Part shown: one piece after another, positions 28,043 to 36,058 of the stretch
Numbering within the stretch: the first letter of the stretch is position 1
Layout of the letters: each line of letters begins with the position of its first letter
Assembly (NCBI RefSeq): GCF_000744105.1
Contig: NZ_JQLH01000001.1
Location: 1,426,001-1,490,000 of the forward strand
Source of the DNA: Maribacter forsetii DSM 18668
GTDB lineage: Bacteria > Bacteroidota > Bacteroidia > Flavobacteriales > Flavobacteriaceae
Direction of reading: 5' to 3'
DNA: 64,000 nucleotides
The notes under the pieces: generated by a model
Database searches by the model: none
What the model saw: only the letters and a program-made list of their open reading frames with translations
Told to the model about the DNA's origin: nothing
Program-made: the position numbers and the translations under genes

Positions 28043-28072
28043 CATAAAAAAAGCGCCCCTTTTGGGGCGCTT
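28043..28072 (-). terminator. Terminator after msrA
   Basis: GC-rich stem AAGCGCCCC/GGGGCGCTT with a TTTT/AAAA loop, followed on the minus strand by a seven-T run. It lies 28 nt past the msrA stop. Confidence 0.85.
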
Positions 28073-28099
28073 GTCTATAGAAATTTCTTGGGAGATCTT

Positions 28100-28807
28100 T
28101 TAATGGGCACTCTTCTTCAGATAATCTCCAAAGTTTGCTTTAAATCGATTCAATCTCGGTATAGATACATTTCTTATATATGAGTTGTTAGGATTGTTCT
28201 TTTCATAATCCTGATGATATGACTCGGCTTTATAAAATACAGTATAAGGTACAACTTCTGTGGTAATTGGATCGTTATCGTACACTTTATTATCTGTAAG
28301 TGCCTTCATGTAACTTTCAATAATCTGTTTTTGCTCATCATTTTTATAAAAAGCGATAGAGCGGTATTGCCTACCACGATCTGGACCTTGTCTATTTAAT
28401 TGTGTAGGGTCATGAGAACCGAAAAATACTTGCACCAATTGAGTAAAAGATATTTCATTAGGATCATAGTAAACTTCTACAGCTTCTGCATGATCTGTTT
28501 TTCCATAACCAACTTCTTCATATGTGGGGTTCTTTTGTTCACCACCGGCATAGCCAGAGATTACTTCTTTTACTCCTTTCACACTTTCAAAAATAGCCTC
28601 AACGCACCAAAAACAGCCACTAGCAAAATATGCAGTTTCATATTTGCTTAGTTGTTGCGGACTTAATTTTACCTCTTCTTCTATTTCTTCATGTTCGGTT
28701 TCCATGATTTCCGAGTTTTCGGAAATGGTATTTTTCTTGACTTTAGACTGGCAACTGGTCGCAATCAAGGTCGCGCAGGCCAATAAAGTGATTTGTAATA
28801 ATTTCAT
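28100..28807 (-). CDS. msrA: Peptide-methionine (S)-S-oxide reductase, lipoprotein-anchored
   Basis: Reduces the S-epimer of methionine sulfoxide in proteins. ASGCFWCVEAIFE holds the catalytic Cys, and VISGYAGG, NPTYEEVGYGKTDHAEAVEV and SYHQDYEKNNP are MsrA signatures. It differs from the cytosolic form in having an N-terminal lipobox (TLIATSCQS), so it should protect envelope proteins. There is no fused MsrB domain. Length is 235 aa. It is followed by a strong terminator and is transcribed alone. Confidence 0.93.
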   Translation of the reverse strand: MKLLQITLLACATLIATSCQSKVKKNTISENSEIMETEHEEIEEEVKLSPQQLSKYETAYFASGCFWCVEAIFESVKGVKEVISGYAGGEQKNPTYEEVGYGKTDHAEAVEVYYDPNEISFTQLVQVFFGSHDPTQLNRQGPDRGRQYRSIAFYKNDEQKQIIESYMKALTDNKVYDNDPITTEVVPYTVFYKAESYHQDYEKNNPNNSYIRNVSIPRLNRFKANFGDYLKKSAH

Positions 28808-28896
28808 AGCAATTTTCTTTTAGCAATTTGTAGGTAATTTACAAAGACCTTACGAGGAAAAGGGTTAAAAAATGTTAACGCCATTAAAGGAAATTA

Positions 28897-28904
28897 TATT
28901 TTTG
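28897..28904 (+). promoter_or_regulatory. Putative -7 box TATTTTTG for the M23 gene
   Basis: Exact TAnnTTTG ending 4 nt before the ATG at 28909, so the transcript would be leaderless or nearly so. Confidence 0.45.
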
Positions 28905-28908
28905 ATAA

Positions 28909-29604
28909 ATGAACACATTACTTTACGCTCTTGAATCTTACTCGGCAGAAACTATCTGTATTTTAGATACTACTATTCCTGCAGACGCATACGTGACTCT
29001 TGATCTTTCTAAAGAGAACAAAGATTTATTGAATTTAGATATTACCGACTATACTATTTGTCAAAATTATATAGATGGTGTACTTACAAGCAAAAAAGGT
29101 GTTATTGCCTACGGCGGATATTTAGAACATAGAAACCTATATAATGATAAAGAAGGTTTTACTTCTAGTAGTAAACCTATAAGGAATATTCATTTGGGTA
29201 TGGACTTCTGGTGTGCAGCGGGTACAAAGGTATTGGTGCCTATAGATGGAAAAGTTCATAGTTTTAAAAATAATGCTACTATTGGTGATTATGGGCCAAC
29301 TATTATTCTAGAACATGTTTTAAATGATATTACTTTCTATTCTTTATATGGTCACTTAGCCGTGGATTCCTTATTAGGACTATATATAGGAAAAGACTTT
29401 AAAGCTGGAGAAGTACTTGCAACTTTAGGTACTCCAGATATTAATGTGAACTATGCCCCGCATCTACATTTTCAAATTATAAAAGATTTAGAAAGTAACG
29501 AAGGTGACTACCCGGGTGTATGTGCAGAGGCAAGATTATCTTTTTATAAAGAGAATTGCCCTAATCCTAATGTGTTATTGAAGTTAGATTTAAGTAGGAA
29601 GTAA
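28909..29604 (+). CDS. M23-family (LytM-like) metallopeptidase
   Basis: 231 aa. The catalytic motifs are present: IHLGMDFW (HxxxD) near residue 102 and PHLHFQI (HxH) near 190, with SLYGHL between them, so the zinc site looks complete. No signal peptide or membrane helix is evident, which is unusual for an enzyme that cuts peptidoglycan cross-links. A peptidase role outside the wall is possible. Downstream begins a repeat-rich region. Confidence 0.8.
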   Translation: MNTLLYALESYSAETICILDTTIPADAYVTLDLSKENKDLLNLDITDYTICQNYIDGVLTSKKGVIAYGGYLEHRNLYNDKEGFTSSSKPIRNIHLGMDFWCAAGTKVLVPIDGKVHSFKNNATIGDYGPTIILEHVLNDITFYSLYGHLAVDSLLGLYIGKDFKAGEVLATLGTPDINVNYAPHLHFQIIKDLESNEGDYPGVCAEARLSFYKENCPNPNVLLKLDLSRK

Positions 29605-29610
29605 TTGGTA

Positions 29611-29820
29611 TTAAGTACAAAGTAAAAAGTACGAAGTATTAAGTCTGAAGTTGAAAATATAGAAAATAGAAAATAGAGTATAGAGAATAGATTTTTATGC
29701 GGTGTTGTTATTGAAGAGAATTTAGCGAAGTTAAATTAATACTCTACCAACAACCAACAACCAACAACCAACAACCAACTTCTATTTTCTCTATTCTTTA
29801 CTCTCTTTTCTATTTTTTAA
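29611..29820. repeat. Composite intergenic repeat element, copy 1
   Basis: The order is: AAGTA-type tandem motifs (29611-29645), a purine-rich arm of GAAAATAGA type (29652-29691), a short palindromic core AATTTA/TAAATT (29719-29737), five heptamers ACCAACA (29746-29780), and a pyrimidine-rich arm of TCTATTTTC type (29781-29818) roughly complementary to the first arm. The same order of parts recurs at 30250-30450. It has no coding potential. Confidence 0.6.
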
Positions 29821-29849
29821 AAGTAAATTTCTCGGTTAACGACACCTAA

Positions 29850-29964
29850 TATCGATAAGGTGATTTTGGTGTGTGTGTCATTTATCGATACGATTTTACA
29901 CTTAAACCGAACTTGTGTCAACTAACGAGAATTAGGGGTTTTTCAGCGATTCATCACCTAGTAA
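29850..29964 (+). promoter_or_regulatory. Upstream region of small secreted protein A, shared with the family
   Basis: Contains two TATCGATA palindromes 33 nt apart (29850-29857, 29883-29890). ACGAG follows at 29925-29929, then exactly 29 nt, then TAGTAA at 29959. The part around 29890-29930 (GATTTTAC...CCGAA...ACGAG) resembles the region before the paralogue at 37688. Confidence 0.5.
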
Positions 29965-30006
29965 AACAAGGCCTGCGGCGTTCTATTATTGTAACAAACG
30001 CAAGTC

Positions 30007-30243
30007 ATGAAAACAATAATAGCAACAATCTTCATCATCTTTTTAAGCTTCACCGCTCAAGCACAGAACTCTACTGAAGAAGTAAAGGTTGAAACTATTG
30101 AAATGAGCATTGTTACTGAAACAGCATTTGAAGTAAAAGCAAATACGAATACTGAAGTAGCTAGATTGTACAAATTCAAAAACTCAAGAATTAAAAGAGA
30201 TTTGAATTTCTTAACGAAAGCGAACAAACCTAAAATGGCTTAG
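30007..30243 (+). CDS. Small secreted protein, ARLYK family member A
   Basis: 78 aa; not a family I can name. Residues 1-20 (MKTIIATIFIIFLSFTAQAQ) are a signal peptide with predicted cleavage before the final Gln. The middle is acidic (STEEVKVETIEM). Residues about 51-78 form a basic module: VARLYKFKNSRIKRDLNFLT then KANKPKMA. Five other genes in this window encode the same layout (30719, 37688, 51240, 51926, 52629). The recurrence of signal plus C-terminal module is strong evidence that it is a real gene. The function is unknown. Confidence 0.75.
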   Translation: MKTIIATIFIIFLSFTAQAQNSTEEVKVETIEMSIVTETAFEVKANTNTEVARLYKFKNSRIKRDLNFLTKANKPKMA

Positions 30244-30249
30244 TCTTTT

Positions 30250-30450
30250 AGTATGAAGTATTAAGTAAAGAGTATTAAGTAAGAAGTACAAAGTACAAGG
30301 TTGAAAATTTATAAGTTGTAAAATAAGTCTTTGAGTTTGAATGATGTGAATTCAATAAAATTTAGCTTCGCTAAATTTTTATTGTTTCTAACAACTAACA
30401 ACTAACAACTAACAACTAACAACTAACAACTAACAACTAACAACTAACAA
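30250..30450. repeat. Composite intergenic repeat element, copy 2, with heptamer array
   Basis: AAGTATTAAGTA-like motifs (30250-30298) are followed by a near-perfect hairpin CAATAAAATTTAGC/TTC/GCTAAATTTTTATTG (30353-30384), which may also terminate the small gene upstream. Then come nine tandem CTAACAA heptamers (30388-30450). It has the same part order as 29611-29820, so the two copies bracket the gene at 30007. Confidence 0.65.
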
Positions 30451-30675
30451 CCAAAGTCAATTCTCATTTTTGAACTCACCTCTTGTAGTCCCACTATATG
30501 ATACAAAGATAATTTTATAGGAAAAAGCTTATTAACTCGATGAACTGCACAAATTCGGTGTCTAATGGAAGAAAATTTTGTAGGAAAACGGACTACAAAA
30601 ATTGGTAATACATCGAAAAGCAAACTTTTCATCGTAAAAACTGTACCTCTTGTCGAATTCGAAATACGTTTACTT

Positions 30676-30717
30676 ACGAGTAGCTGGTTATCTATAAACC
30701 AAATTTACCTACTTTAT
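30676..30717 (+). promoter_or_regulatory. Family-type upstream arrangement before member B
   Basis: ACGAG at 30676-30680, 29 nt, then TACTTTAT at 30710-30717, only 1 nt before the ATG at 30719. If TACTTT acts as the -7 box, the start would be leaderless or too close. The 267 nt before this (from 30451) hold no other recognisable feature. Confidence 0.4.
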
Positions 30718-30718
30718 T

Positions 30719-30958
30719 ATGCGTACAATTATTTTTTTATTCCTTGTTATCTGTTTGGGAACCCAGTCCCAAGCACAATCGAAGTCACCAGACACAAAAG
30801 TACAAACCATTGTTATGCCCATGGCAGATGTAACAATTAAGTCTGACGTAAACACTCATGGTTTCCAAACAGCTGCAAGGTTTTACAAAGTCAAAAATGC
30901 AAGAGTTAAACGTGCCTTACTTTTCAAGGTAAGGATAAGAACTGTTTCTTTCGCCTAG
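30719..30958 (+). CDS. Small secreted protein, ARLYK family member B (diverged)
   Basis: 79 aa. The signal peptide MRTIIFLFLVICLGTQSQAQ is followed by a variable middle and AARFYKVKNARVKRALLFKV, matching the family module with Phe for Leu in the ARLYK core. The last eleven residues (RIRTVSFA end) differ from other members, which keep TK...K(L/M)(A/S), so this is the most diverged copy. Its stop overlaps the convergent esterase gene by 4 nt. Confidence 0.7.
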   Translation: MRTIIFLFLVICLGTQSQAQSKSPDTKVQTIVMPMADVTIKSDVNTHGFQTAARFYKVKNARVKRALLFKVRIRTVSFA

Positions 30959-31692
30959 TTTATTTCTTCTACAAGTTTTTCGGTTACCTCCATTCCCCCT
31001 TGAGGTAATACGATAGTTTTTAAAACTTCCCATACATTTTCAGAAACTATTTTCTGTCCTTCTGCAGTTGGGTGAATTCCATCTTCTAAGTTCAATTCAG
31101 AGATACCGGCAACACCTTCCAATAAAAAGGGAATCAACGCTATATCATTAGATTTAGCTAATGCAGGGTACATCATCTTAAATTGCGAAGCATAATCTGC
31201 ACCCATATTTGGTGGTATTTGCATACCTGCCAATATAATTTGCGTTTCAGGATTTTTTTCTTTGACCATATCGATCATCGATTGTAAATTATTCATCGAT
31301 TCTGTAATCGGTATACCTCGCAACCCGTCGTTCGCACCTAATTCTAAAACAAAAATATCTACTGGCTGATTTAGTACCCAATCCAAACGGTTTAATCCTC
31401 CAGAGGTGGTTTCTCCGCTTAATCCAGAGTTGATCACTTTATAATCTAGACCCAAAGAATCTAGTTTTAATTGAATTCTATTTGGGAAGCCTTCCTTGGT
31501 GTCTAAGCCATACGCAGCGGTAAGACTGTTTCCGTAGAACAAAATCACTTTGTCATCGGCAGAAATTGCTTCTTTTTCCGGGCTACTAACTTCTTCGGTT
31601 TGGGTGTCAGTTTGCTTTTTTTCCGGTGTTTCTCCACATCCAACGAACAACAACACCACTAAAAAATAACGAAACTTTAATACTTTCAACAT
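30955..31692 (-). CDS. TesA-like arylesterase / SGNH lipoprotein
   Basis: Serine hydrolase of the TesA/arylesterase group, 245 aa, with a lipobox (LLFVGCGET) near residue 19. Blocks: FYGNSLTAAYGL (GDSL region with Asn for Asp), INSGLSGETTSGG, LELGANDGLRG and DGIHPTAEGQ with the catalytic Asp and His. It is divergent from the ATP-binding and permease genes that follow, the same order as E. coli tesA-ybbA-ybbP, although this enzyme is anchored as a lipoprotein. Confidence 0.87.
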   Translation of the reverse strand: MLKVLKFRYFLVVLLFVGCGETPEKKQTDTQTEEVSSPEKEAISADDKVILFYGNSLTAAYGLDTKEGFPNRIQLKLDSLGLDYKVINSGLSGETTSGGLNRLDWVLNQPVDIFVLELGANDGLRGIPITESMNNLQSMIDMVKEKNPETQIILAGMQIPPNMGADYASQFKMMYPALAKSNDIALIPFLLEGVAGISELNLEDGIHPTAEGQKIVSENVWEVLKTIVLPQGGMEVTEKLVEEIN

Positions 31693-31754
31693 AGTCTTAA
31701 CTTATTAGATTCCAAATCATTTGTTTATTTTGTTGTCTTGTACCAAAATGATTT

Positions 31755-32444
31755 ATGACAAAGATATTAAACGTACGTAATCTAAAGAAAACGTATACCA
31801 GCGGATCTAAGAATTTGACAGTTATTGATGATATTTCTTTTTCAATAGAAGAAGGTGACACTTTTGCAATAGTTGGTCCGTCTGGTAGTGGAAAAACCAC
31901 TCTTTTAGGACTATGCGCCGGATTAGATGAAATAAACGAAGGAACCATAGAACTTTGTGGGGAAGATTTAAGTGCTTTAAATGAAGATCAACGTGCACTC
32001 TTAAGAAATGAAAAGGTAGGATTCATTTTTCAAGACTTTCAATTGCTACCCACTTTAACGGCTTTAGAAAATGTTAGTGTTCCTTTAGAATTACAAGGAG
32101 CTGCCAATGCTTCTAAAGATGCAATAGAACTTTTAAACAAAGTTGGTTTGGGTAATCGTCATGATCATTATCCATCTCAATTATCTGGTGGTGAACAACA
32201 GCGGGTTGCTTTGGCAAGGGCATTTTCAAACAAACCTTCTATACTTTTTGCTGATGAACCTACGGGTAATTTAGATGAGGAAACTGGCGAAAAAGTCATA
32301 AAATTACTATTTGACCTAAATAAAGAAATGGGAACTACCTTGGTAATTGTTACCCATGATCTAGAATTGGCCAATTTGAACAAACATGTATTGCGACTTA
32401 AAGGTGGTAAAATAGTAATCAACGAAACCACGGCATTATCTTGA
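31755..32444 (+). CDS. ABC transporter ATP-binding protein (YbbA/LolD-like)
   Basis: 229-aa ATPase of the MacB/LolD/YbbA group. GPSGSGKTTLLG is Walker A, LSGGEQQRVALARAF the signature, ILFADEPTGNLD Walker B and THDLELA the switch His. Its partner is the FtsX-type permease, whose TTG start overlaps this stop by 4 nt. By context with the esterase it matches YbbA. Confidence 0.92.
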   Translation: MTKILNVRNLKKTYTSGSKNLTVIDDISFSIEEGDTFAIVGPSGSGKTTLLGLCAGLDEINEGTIELCGEDLSALNEDQRALLRNEKVGFIFQDFQLLPTLTALENVSVPLELQGAANASKDAIELLNKVGLGNRHDHYPSQLSGGEQQRVALARAFSNKPSILFADEPTGNLDEETGEKVIKLLFDLNKEMGTTLVIVTHDLELANLNKHVLRLKGGKIVINETTALS

Positions 32445-34990
32445 GTACGACACAAAGAACATCAAAAGCACCATTTAATTGGTTATTGAAAATGGCTTGG
32501 CGCGATGGAAAGGCTAGCGGTAAACGTTTGCTGTTATTCATGGCTTCCATAATTCTTGGTATTGCCGCGGTGGTGTCAATTCAATCTTTTAGTGATAACC
32601 TAAAAGATAATATAGGTCTACAGTCTAAAGCACTTATGGGTGCGGATTTTCTCATCGATAGCAATCAGCCGGCAAATGCAAGAGTAACGGAATTGATGGA
32701 TTCTTTAGGTGGATATAATGCACGAGAGGTCAATTTTGCTTCCATGGCGGCTTTCCCTAAAAGTCTGACAACAAAATTGGTTCAGGTGCGTGCCATTGAG
32801 GGCGCTTTTCCTTTTTATGGAGCTTTAGAAACAGAACCGCTCACGGCTGCACAAGAATATTTGGAAAAAGGTGGGGCGCTTGTTGATGCTACTGCAATGT
32901 TGCAATACAATTTAAAACCTGGCGATAGTGTAAAACTTGGTAATGTTACTTTCCCTATTGTTGGCTCATTAATTACCGCTCCAGGAAGTACAGGCATTGG
33001 TGCCACTGCCGCGCCACCCATTATAGTCCCTTTTCGTTTTATGGAAAAAAGCGGACTCTTACAACGTGGTAGTCGTTTAAAGTATAACTATTACTTTAAC
33101 AATGATAAAGCAGATTTAGAGGCTTTAAGTAAAGATGTTGATCCATTACTAGATGCTGAAAATGCGGATATGGATACCCATACAGATACAAGCGAGCGCT
33201 TGGGTCGTAGGTATGATAATGTAGGTCGTTTTCTAAATCTAGTGGCATTTATAGCACTCCTCTTAGGGTGCGTTGGTATTGCCAGTTCTGTACATATCTA
33301 TATAAAAGAGAAATTAAAAGCGGTAGCAGTGCTAAAATGTTTGGGTGCTACAAGAAAACAAACCTTTTTAATATACCTGATTCAAATTGCAGGTATGGGA
33401 TTGTTGGGCGGACTCATAGGTACTATTATAGGATTGTTGTTGCAACAGACCTTTCCACTTATATTACAAGAGTTTTTACCTTTTCAAGTTGAGATATCTA
33501 CCTCATTTCAAGCCATATTCGTTGGGTTGTTACTTGGTGTTTGTATGTCCGTATTATTTGCTTTATCTCCATTAATACATACTTGGTTTGTATCTCCATT
33601 ACAAGTGTTACGTGTGCAAGAAGATACTGGTAAGAAAGCTAGACCTTATCAGATTTGGGTAATCGTTGCTGTTGTACTTTTTATATTTTTATTCGCCTTT
33701 TGGTTATTGGGTAGATGGGTGTTTGCATTGAGTTTTGTTGCGGGTATATTGGTGACATTTTCAATTTTGGCGGGAGTGTCGATTTTATTTATGCGATTGA
33801 TAAAACGCTATTTTCCTAAATCTTGGAGTTTTGCCGCAAGACAAAGTTTGTTGAATTTATACCGGCCAAATAATCAGACCGTAGTGTTGATTTTAGCCAT
33901 TGGTATTGGAACATTTTTAATTAGTACTTTATACTTTACGAAAGATTTTCTTCTTGCCAAAACCTCTTTTGAAGCAAGCGCCGAAAGTCCGAATTTAATT
34001 TTGTTCGATGTACAAACTGATCAGCGTGATGCCGTAGCGAATACCATTACGCCAAGGGGATTACCGGTTATAGATAATATTCCTATTGTTACCATGCGAA
34101 TTGAACGTATCAAAGATAGGAATGTAAATGATATACGATTAGATACCACCACCCGAATGAACAAATGGATTTTGAACCATGAGTTTAGAACTACCTATAG
34201 GGATTCTATGATTGGTTCTGAGAAATTATTGGAAGGGGAGTGGATACCTTCTGTGGATTCTAATGCAAAGGTAATTCCTATTTCATTGGCAGATAATGTG
34301 GCAAATGATGCTTTAGTCACTATTGGTGACACCCTGGTGTTTAATGTGCAAGGGAAACTTATGACTACTGTTGTAGGTAATATTCGCCAAGTAGATTGGG
34401 CACGTATGCAACTCAATTTTTCTATAGTTTCTCCAAAGGGAGTTTTAGAGAATGCGCCACAGTTTCATGTGGTAACTACCAATGCCCCAGATAAAAAATC
34501 ATCAGCAGGTTTACAGCGAGAATTGGTAAAGAAATTCCCTAATGTTTCTATCATAGATTTAAGACAGGTAGTAACTTTGGTCGAAGATATTTTAGATAAA
34601 ATTTCATGGGTCATATCTTTTATGGCATTCTTTAGTATTCTTACAGGTATCATTGTATTGATAGGATCTGTTCGTAACAGTAAATACCAACGAATTCGTG
34701 AAAGTGTTTTACTAAGAACACTTGGTGCTCAGAGTAAACAGATCTTAAAAATTAATGCTCTTGAATATTTGTTTTTAGGTGTTTTAGGTACTGGAGTAGG
34801 AGTAGTACTTTCTTTATTAAGTAGTTTCCTATTGGCTTATTTTGTTTTTGATACTCCGTTTGTTCCATCTTGGGTGCCATTTTTGGTGGTATTACCGGGT
34901 ATTACATTTCTAGTCTTGGCAATCGGTTTAATGAATAGTAGAGGAGTATTAAATAGTCCGCCACTGCAGGTGTTGCGAAAAGAAGGGTAA
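32441..34990 (+). CDS. FtsX/MacB-type ABC permease, YbbP-like
   Basis: 849 aa. One N-terminal membrane helix near residues 25-45 is followed by a large periplasmic domain, then three helices near 265-380 (FtsX domain 1, with YIKEKLKAVAVLKCLGATRK), a pair of helices near 405-450, a second periplasmic domain, and a terminal three-helix FtsX domain (RIRESVLLRTLGAQSKQILK). This duplicated YbbP layout extracts or moves lipids or hydrophobic compounds without transporting across the membrane in the usual way (family knowledge). The start is TTG at 32441. Confidence 0.87.
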   Translation: MSTTQRTSKAPFNWLLKMAWRDGKASGKRLLLFMASIILGIAAVVSIQSFSDNLKDNIGLQSKALMGADFLIDSNQPANARVTELMDSLGGYNAREVNFASMAAFPKSLTTKLVQVRAIEGAFPFYGALETEPLTAAQEYLEKGGALVDATAMLQYNLKPGDSVKLGNVTFPIVGSLITAPGSTGIGATAAPPIIVPFRFMEKSGLLQRGSRLKYNYYFNNDKADLEALSKDVDPLLDAENADMDTHTDTSERLGRRYDNVGRFLNLVAFIALLLGCVGIASSVHIYIKEKLKAVAVLKCLGATRKQTFLIYLIQIAGMGLLGGLIGTIIGLLLQQTFPLILQEFLPFQVEISTSFQAIFVGLLLGVCMSVLFALSPLIHTWFVSPLQVLRVQEDTGKKARPYQIWVIVAVVLFIFLFAFWLLGRWVFALSFVAGILVTFSILAGVSILFMRLIKRYFPKSWSFAARQSLLNLYRPNNQTVVLILAIGIGTFLISTLYFTKDFLLAKTSFEASAESPNLILFDVQTDQRDAVANTITPRGLPVIDNIPIVTMRIERIKDRNVNDIRLDTTTRMNKWILNHEFRTTYRDSMIGSEKLLEGEWIPSVDSNAKVIPISLADNVANDALVTIGDTLVFNVQGKLMTTVVGNIRQVDWARMQLNFSIVSPKGVLENAPQFHVVTTNAPDKKSSAGLQRELVKKFPNVSIIDLRQVVTLVEDILDKISWVISFMAFFSILTGIIVLIGSVRNSKYQRIRESVLLRTLGAQSKQILKINALEYLFLGVLGTGVGVVLSLLSSFLLAYFVFDTPFVPSWVPFLVVLPGITFLVLAIGLMNSRGVLNSPPLQVLRKEG

Positions 34991-35021
34991 TATGGGAATG
35001 TTTTAACCTTTAAATATTCGA

Positions 35022-35612
35022 TTAGTTATTGGTTGAAGTAGGTTGGGCAATATAGGTATAGTAAGTGTGTTCTGTATTCGGGTCTAGAAATCTATACAGT
35101 TGTGTTCGTATTGTTGGTAGTTGAAAGTCTTCTTCATCATAGACCTCTAATAATAGTGATGCATAATCTGAACGGTTAAATTTTCCTTTTTCTTTAGTAA
35201 TTTCAGATGCTCGTTGATTAAATAATATGCTTTTCGGCTGAGCTTTATTTCCATACTGTATTAATGGCACCGTTTTCATAGTTTTGGCGAGTTTATACTT
35301 ATAGCGCTTAGCATTTATCTTTAAAGAATCTCCCAAAGCAAAATCACTTACTATTTTATAAGTACTATCATTACTTATTTCGTTTAATAAGCTGACATAG
35401 TTTTTATAAGTACCATCGGTAATTATGTTTTTGGAAATCAATTCCTTTTCAAAATCATCTAATATGGTTAAAAGGGCGGCGTGGTATTCAGGATACTCTT
35501 TTTCTAAGGCGCTATTGATAGCTTCGTCATATGTCCCATTAGTTGCTTGGGCGGCTAATTCATTAAAAAAAATAAAAGACATAAATACGAATAAATATGT
35601 GTGTATTTTCAT
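35022..35612 (-). CDS. Secreted protein of unknown function
   Basis: 196 aa with a signal peptide ending in ELAAQ. I recognise no domain. The mature part is mixed alpha/beta: an N-terminal helical stretch (YDEAINSALEKEYPEYHAAL), the segment GDSLKINAKRYKYKLAKTMK, and near the C-terminus LPTIRTQLYRFLDPN. The periodic charged helices and lack of Cys suggest a soluble periplasmic protein. It is convergent with the permease gene and is transcribed alone. Confidence 0.65.
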   Translation of the reverse strand: MKIHTYLFVFMSFIFFNELAAQATNGTYDEAINSALEKEYPEYHAALLTILDDFEKELISKNIITDGTYKNYVSLLNEISNDSTYKIVSDFALGDSLKINAKRYKYKLAKTMKTVPLIQYGNKAQPKSILFNQRASEITKEKGKFNRSDYASLLLEVYDEEDFQLPTIRTQLYRFLDPNTEHTYYTYIAQPTSTNN

Positions 35613-35711
35613 GTAAGAAAGATTATGTTGTTCTATTTGAAATATACTATTTTCTATGTTGTTAATTTTTATAACTTTAAGAAATACGTAATTTTTATAA
35701 ATCAGGCAATT

Positions 35712-35930
35712 ATGAATATACCAGCAGATTTTTCATTTACATTAGGTTTTTGGCAAACTTTTTTAATTGCAGCGCTGTTCGTTTGGGTATATTGTTTAGT
35801 TGATATTGCGCGCCATGAATTTAAGAATGACGGTAAAATCACATGGTTGTTAATTGTACTATTTCTACCCATTTTAGGTTCGGTTCTTTATTTATCCACA
35901 GGAAAAAGTAGACGTATTTTAAAAGTCTAA
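35712..35930 (+). CDS. PLDc_N-domain small membrane protein
   Basis: 72 aa with two membrane helices (LGFWQTFLIAALFVWVYCLV and WLLIVLFLPILGSVLYL) separated by a short loop DIARHEFKND. This is the cardiolipin-synthase N-terminal type seen as a stand-alone small protein. The function is unknown. The ATG at 35712 is chosen; the frame is open further upstream but without a sensible sequence. Confidence 0.75.
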   Translation: MNIPADFSFTLGFWQTFLIAALFVWVYCLVDIARHEFKNDGKITWLLIVLFLPILGSVLYLSTGKSRRILKV

Positions 35931-36025
35931 CTTTAAACTCCTTTAATATTTTCAGCTTTCATAGTTACTTTTGACTTAATTACCGATAAATCTCTCACTA
36001 TACGTGATTTGTCAACTAATCAGCA

Positions 36026-36033
36026 TAGCTTTG
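36026..36033 (+). promoter_or_regulatory. Putative -7 box TAGCTTTG
   Basis: Exact TAnnTTTG 25 nt before the helicase ATG at 36059. A TTTG lies at 36008-36011, but only 14 nt upstream, closer than the usual -33 spacing. Confidence 0.45.
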
Positions 36034-36058
36034 CACTTGAAATACAAAAGTGATTGTT

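Noticed and set aside
29871..30077. 68-codon frame overlapping the start of small secreted gene A
   Set aside because: It covers the shared upstream region and is not seen before the paralogues.
30388..30450. Nine regular CTAACAA units that might be read as a CRISPR-like array
   Set aside because: Units are 7 nt with no spacers; a simple tandem repeat within the composite element.
30565..30840. 91-codon plus-strand frame overlapping small secreted gene B
   Set aside because: It has no signal peptide or family pattern and overlaps member B in another frame; member B matches its paralogues.
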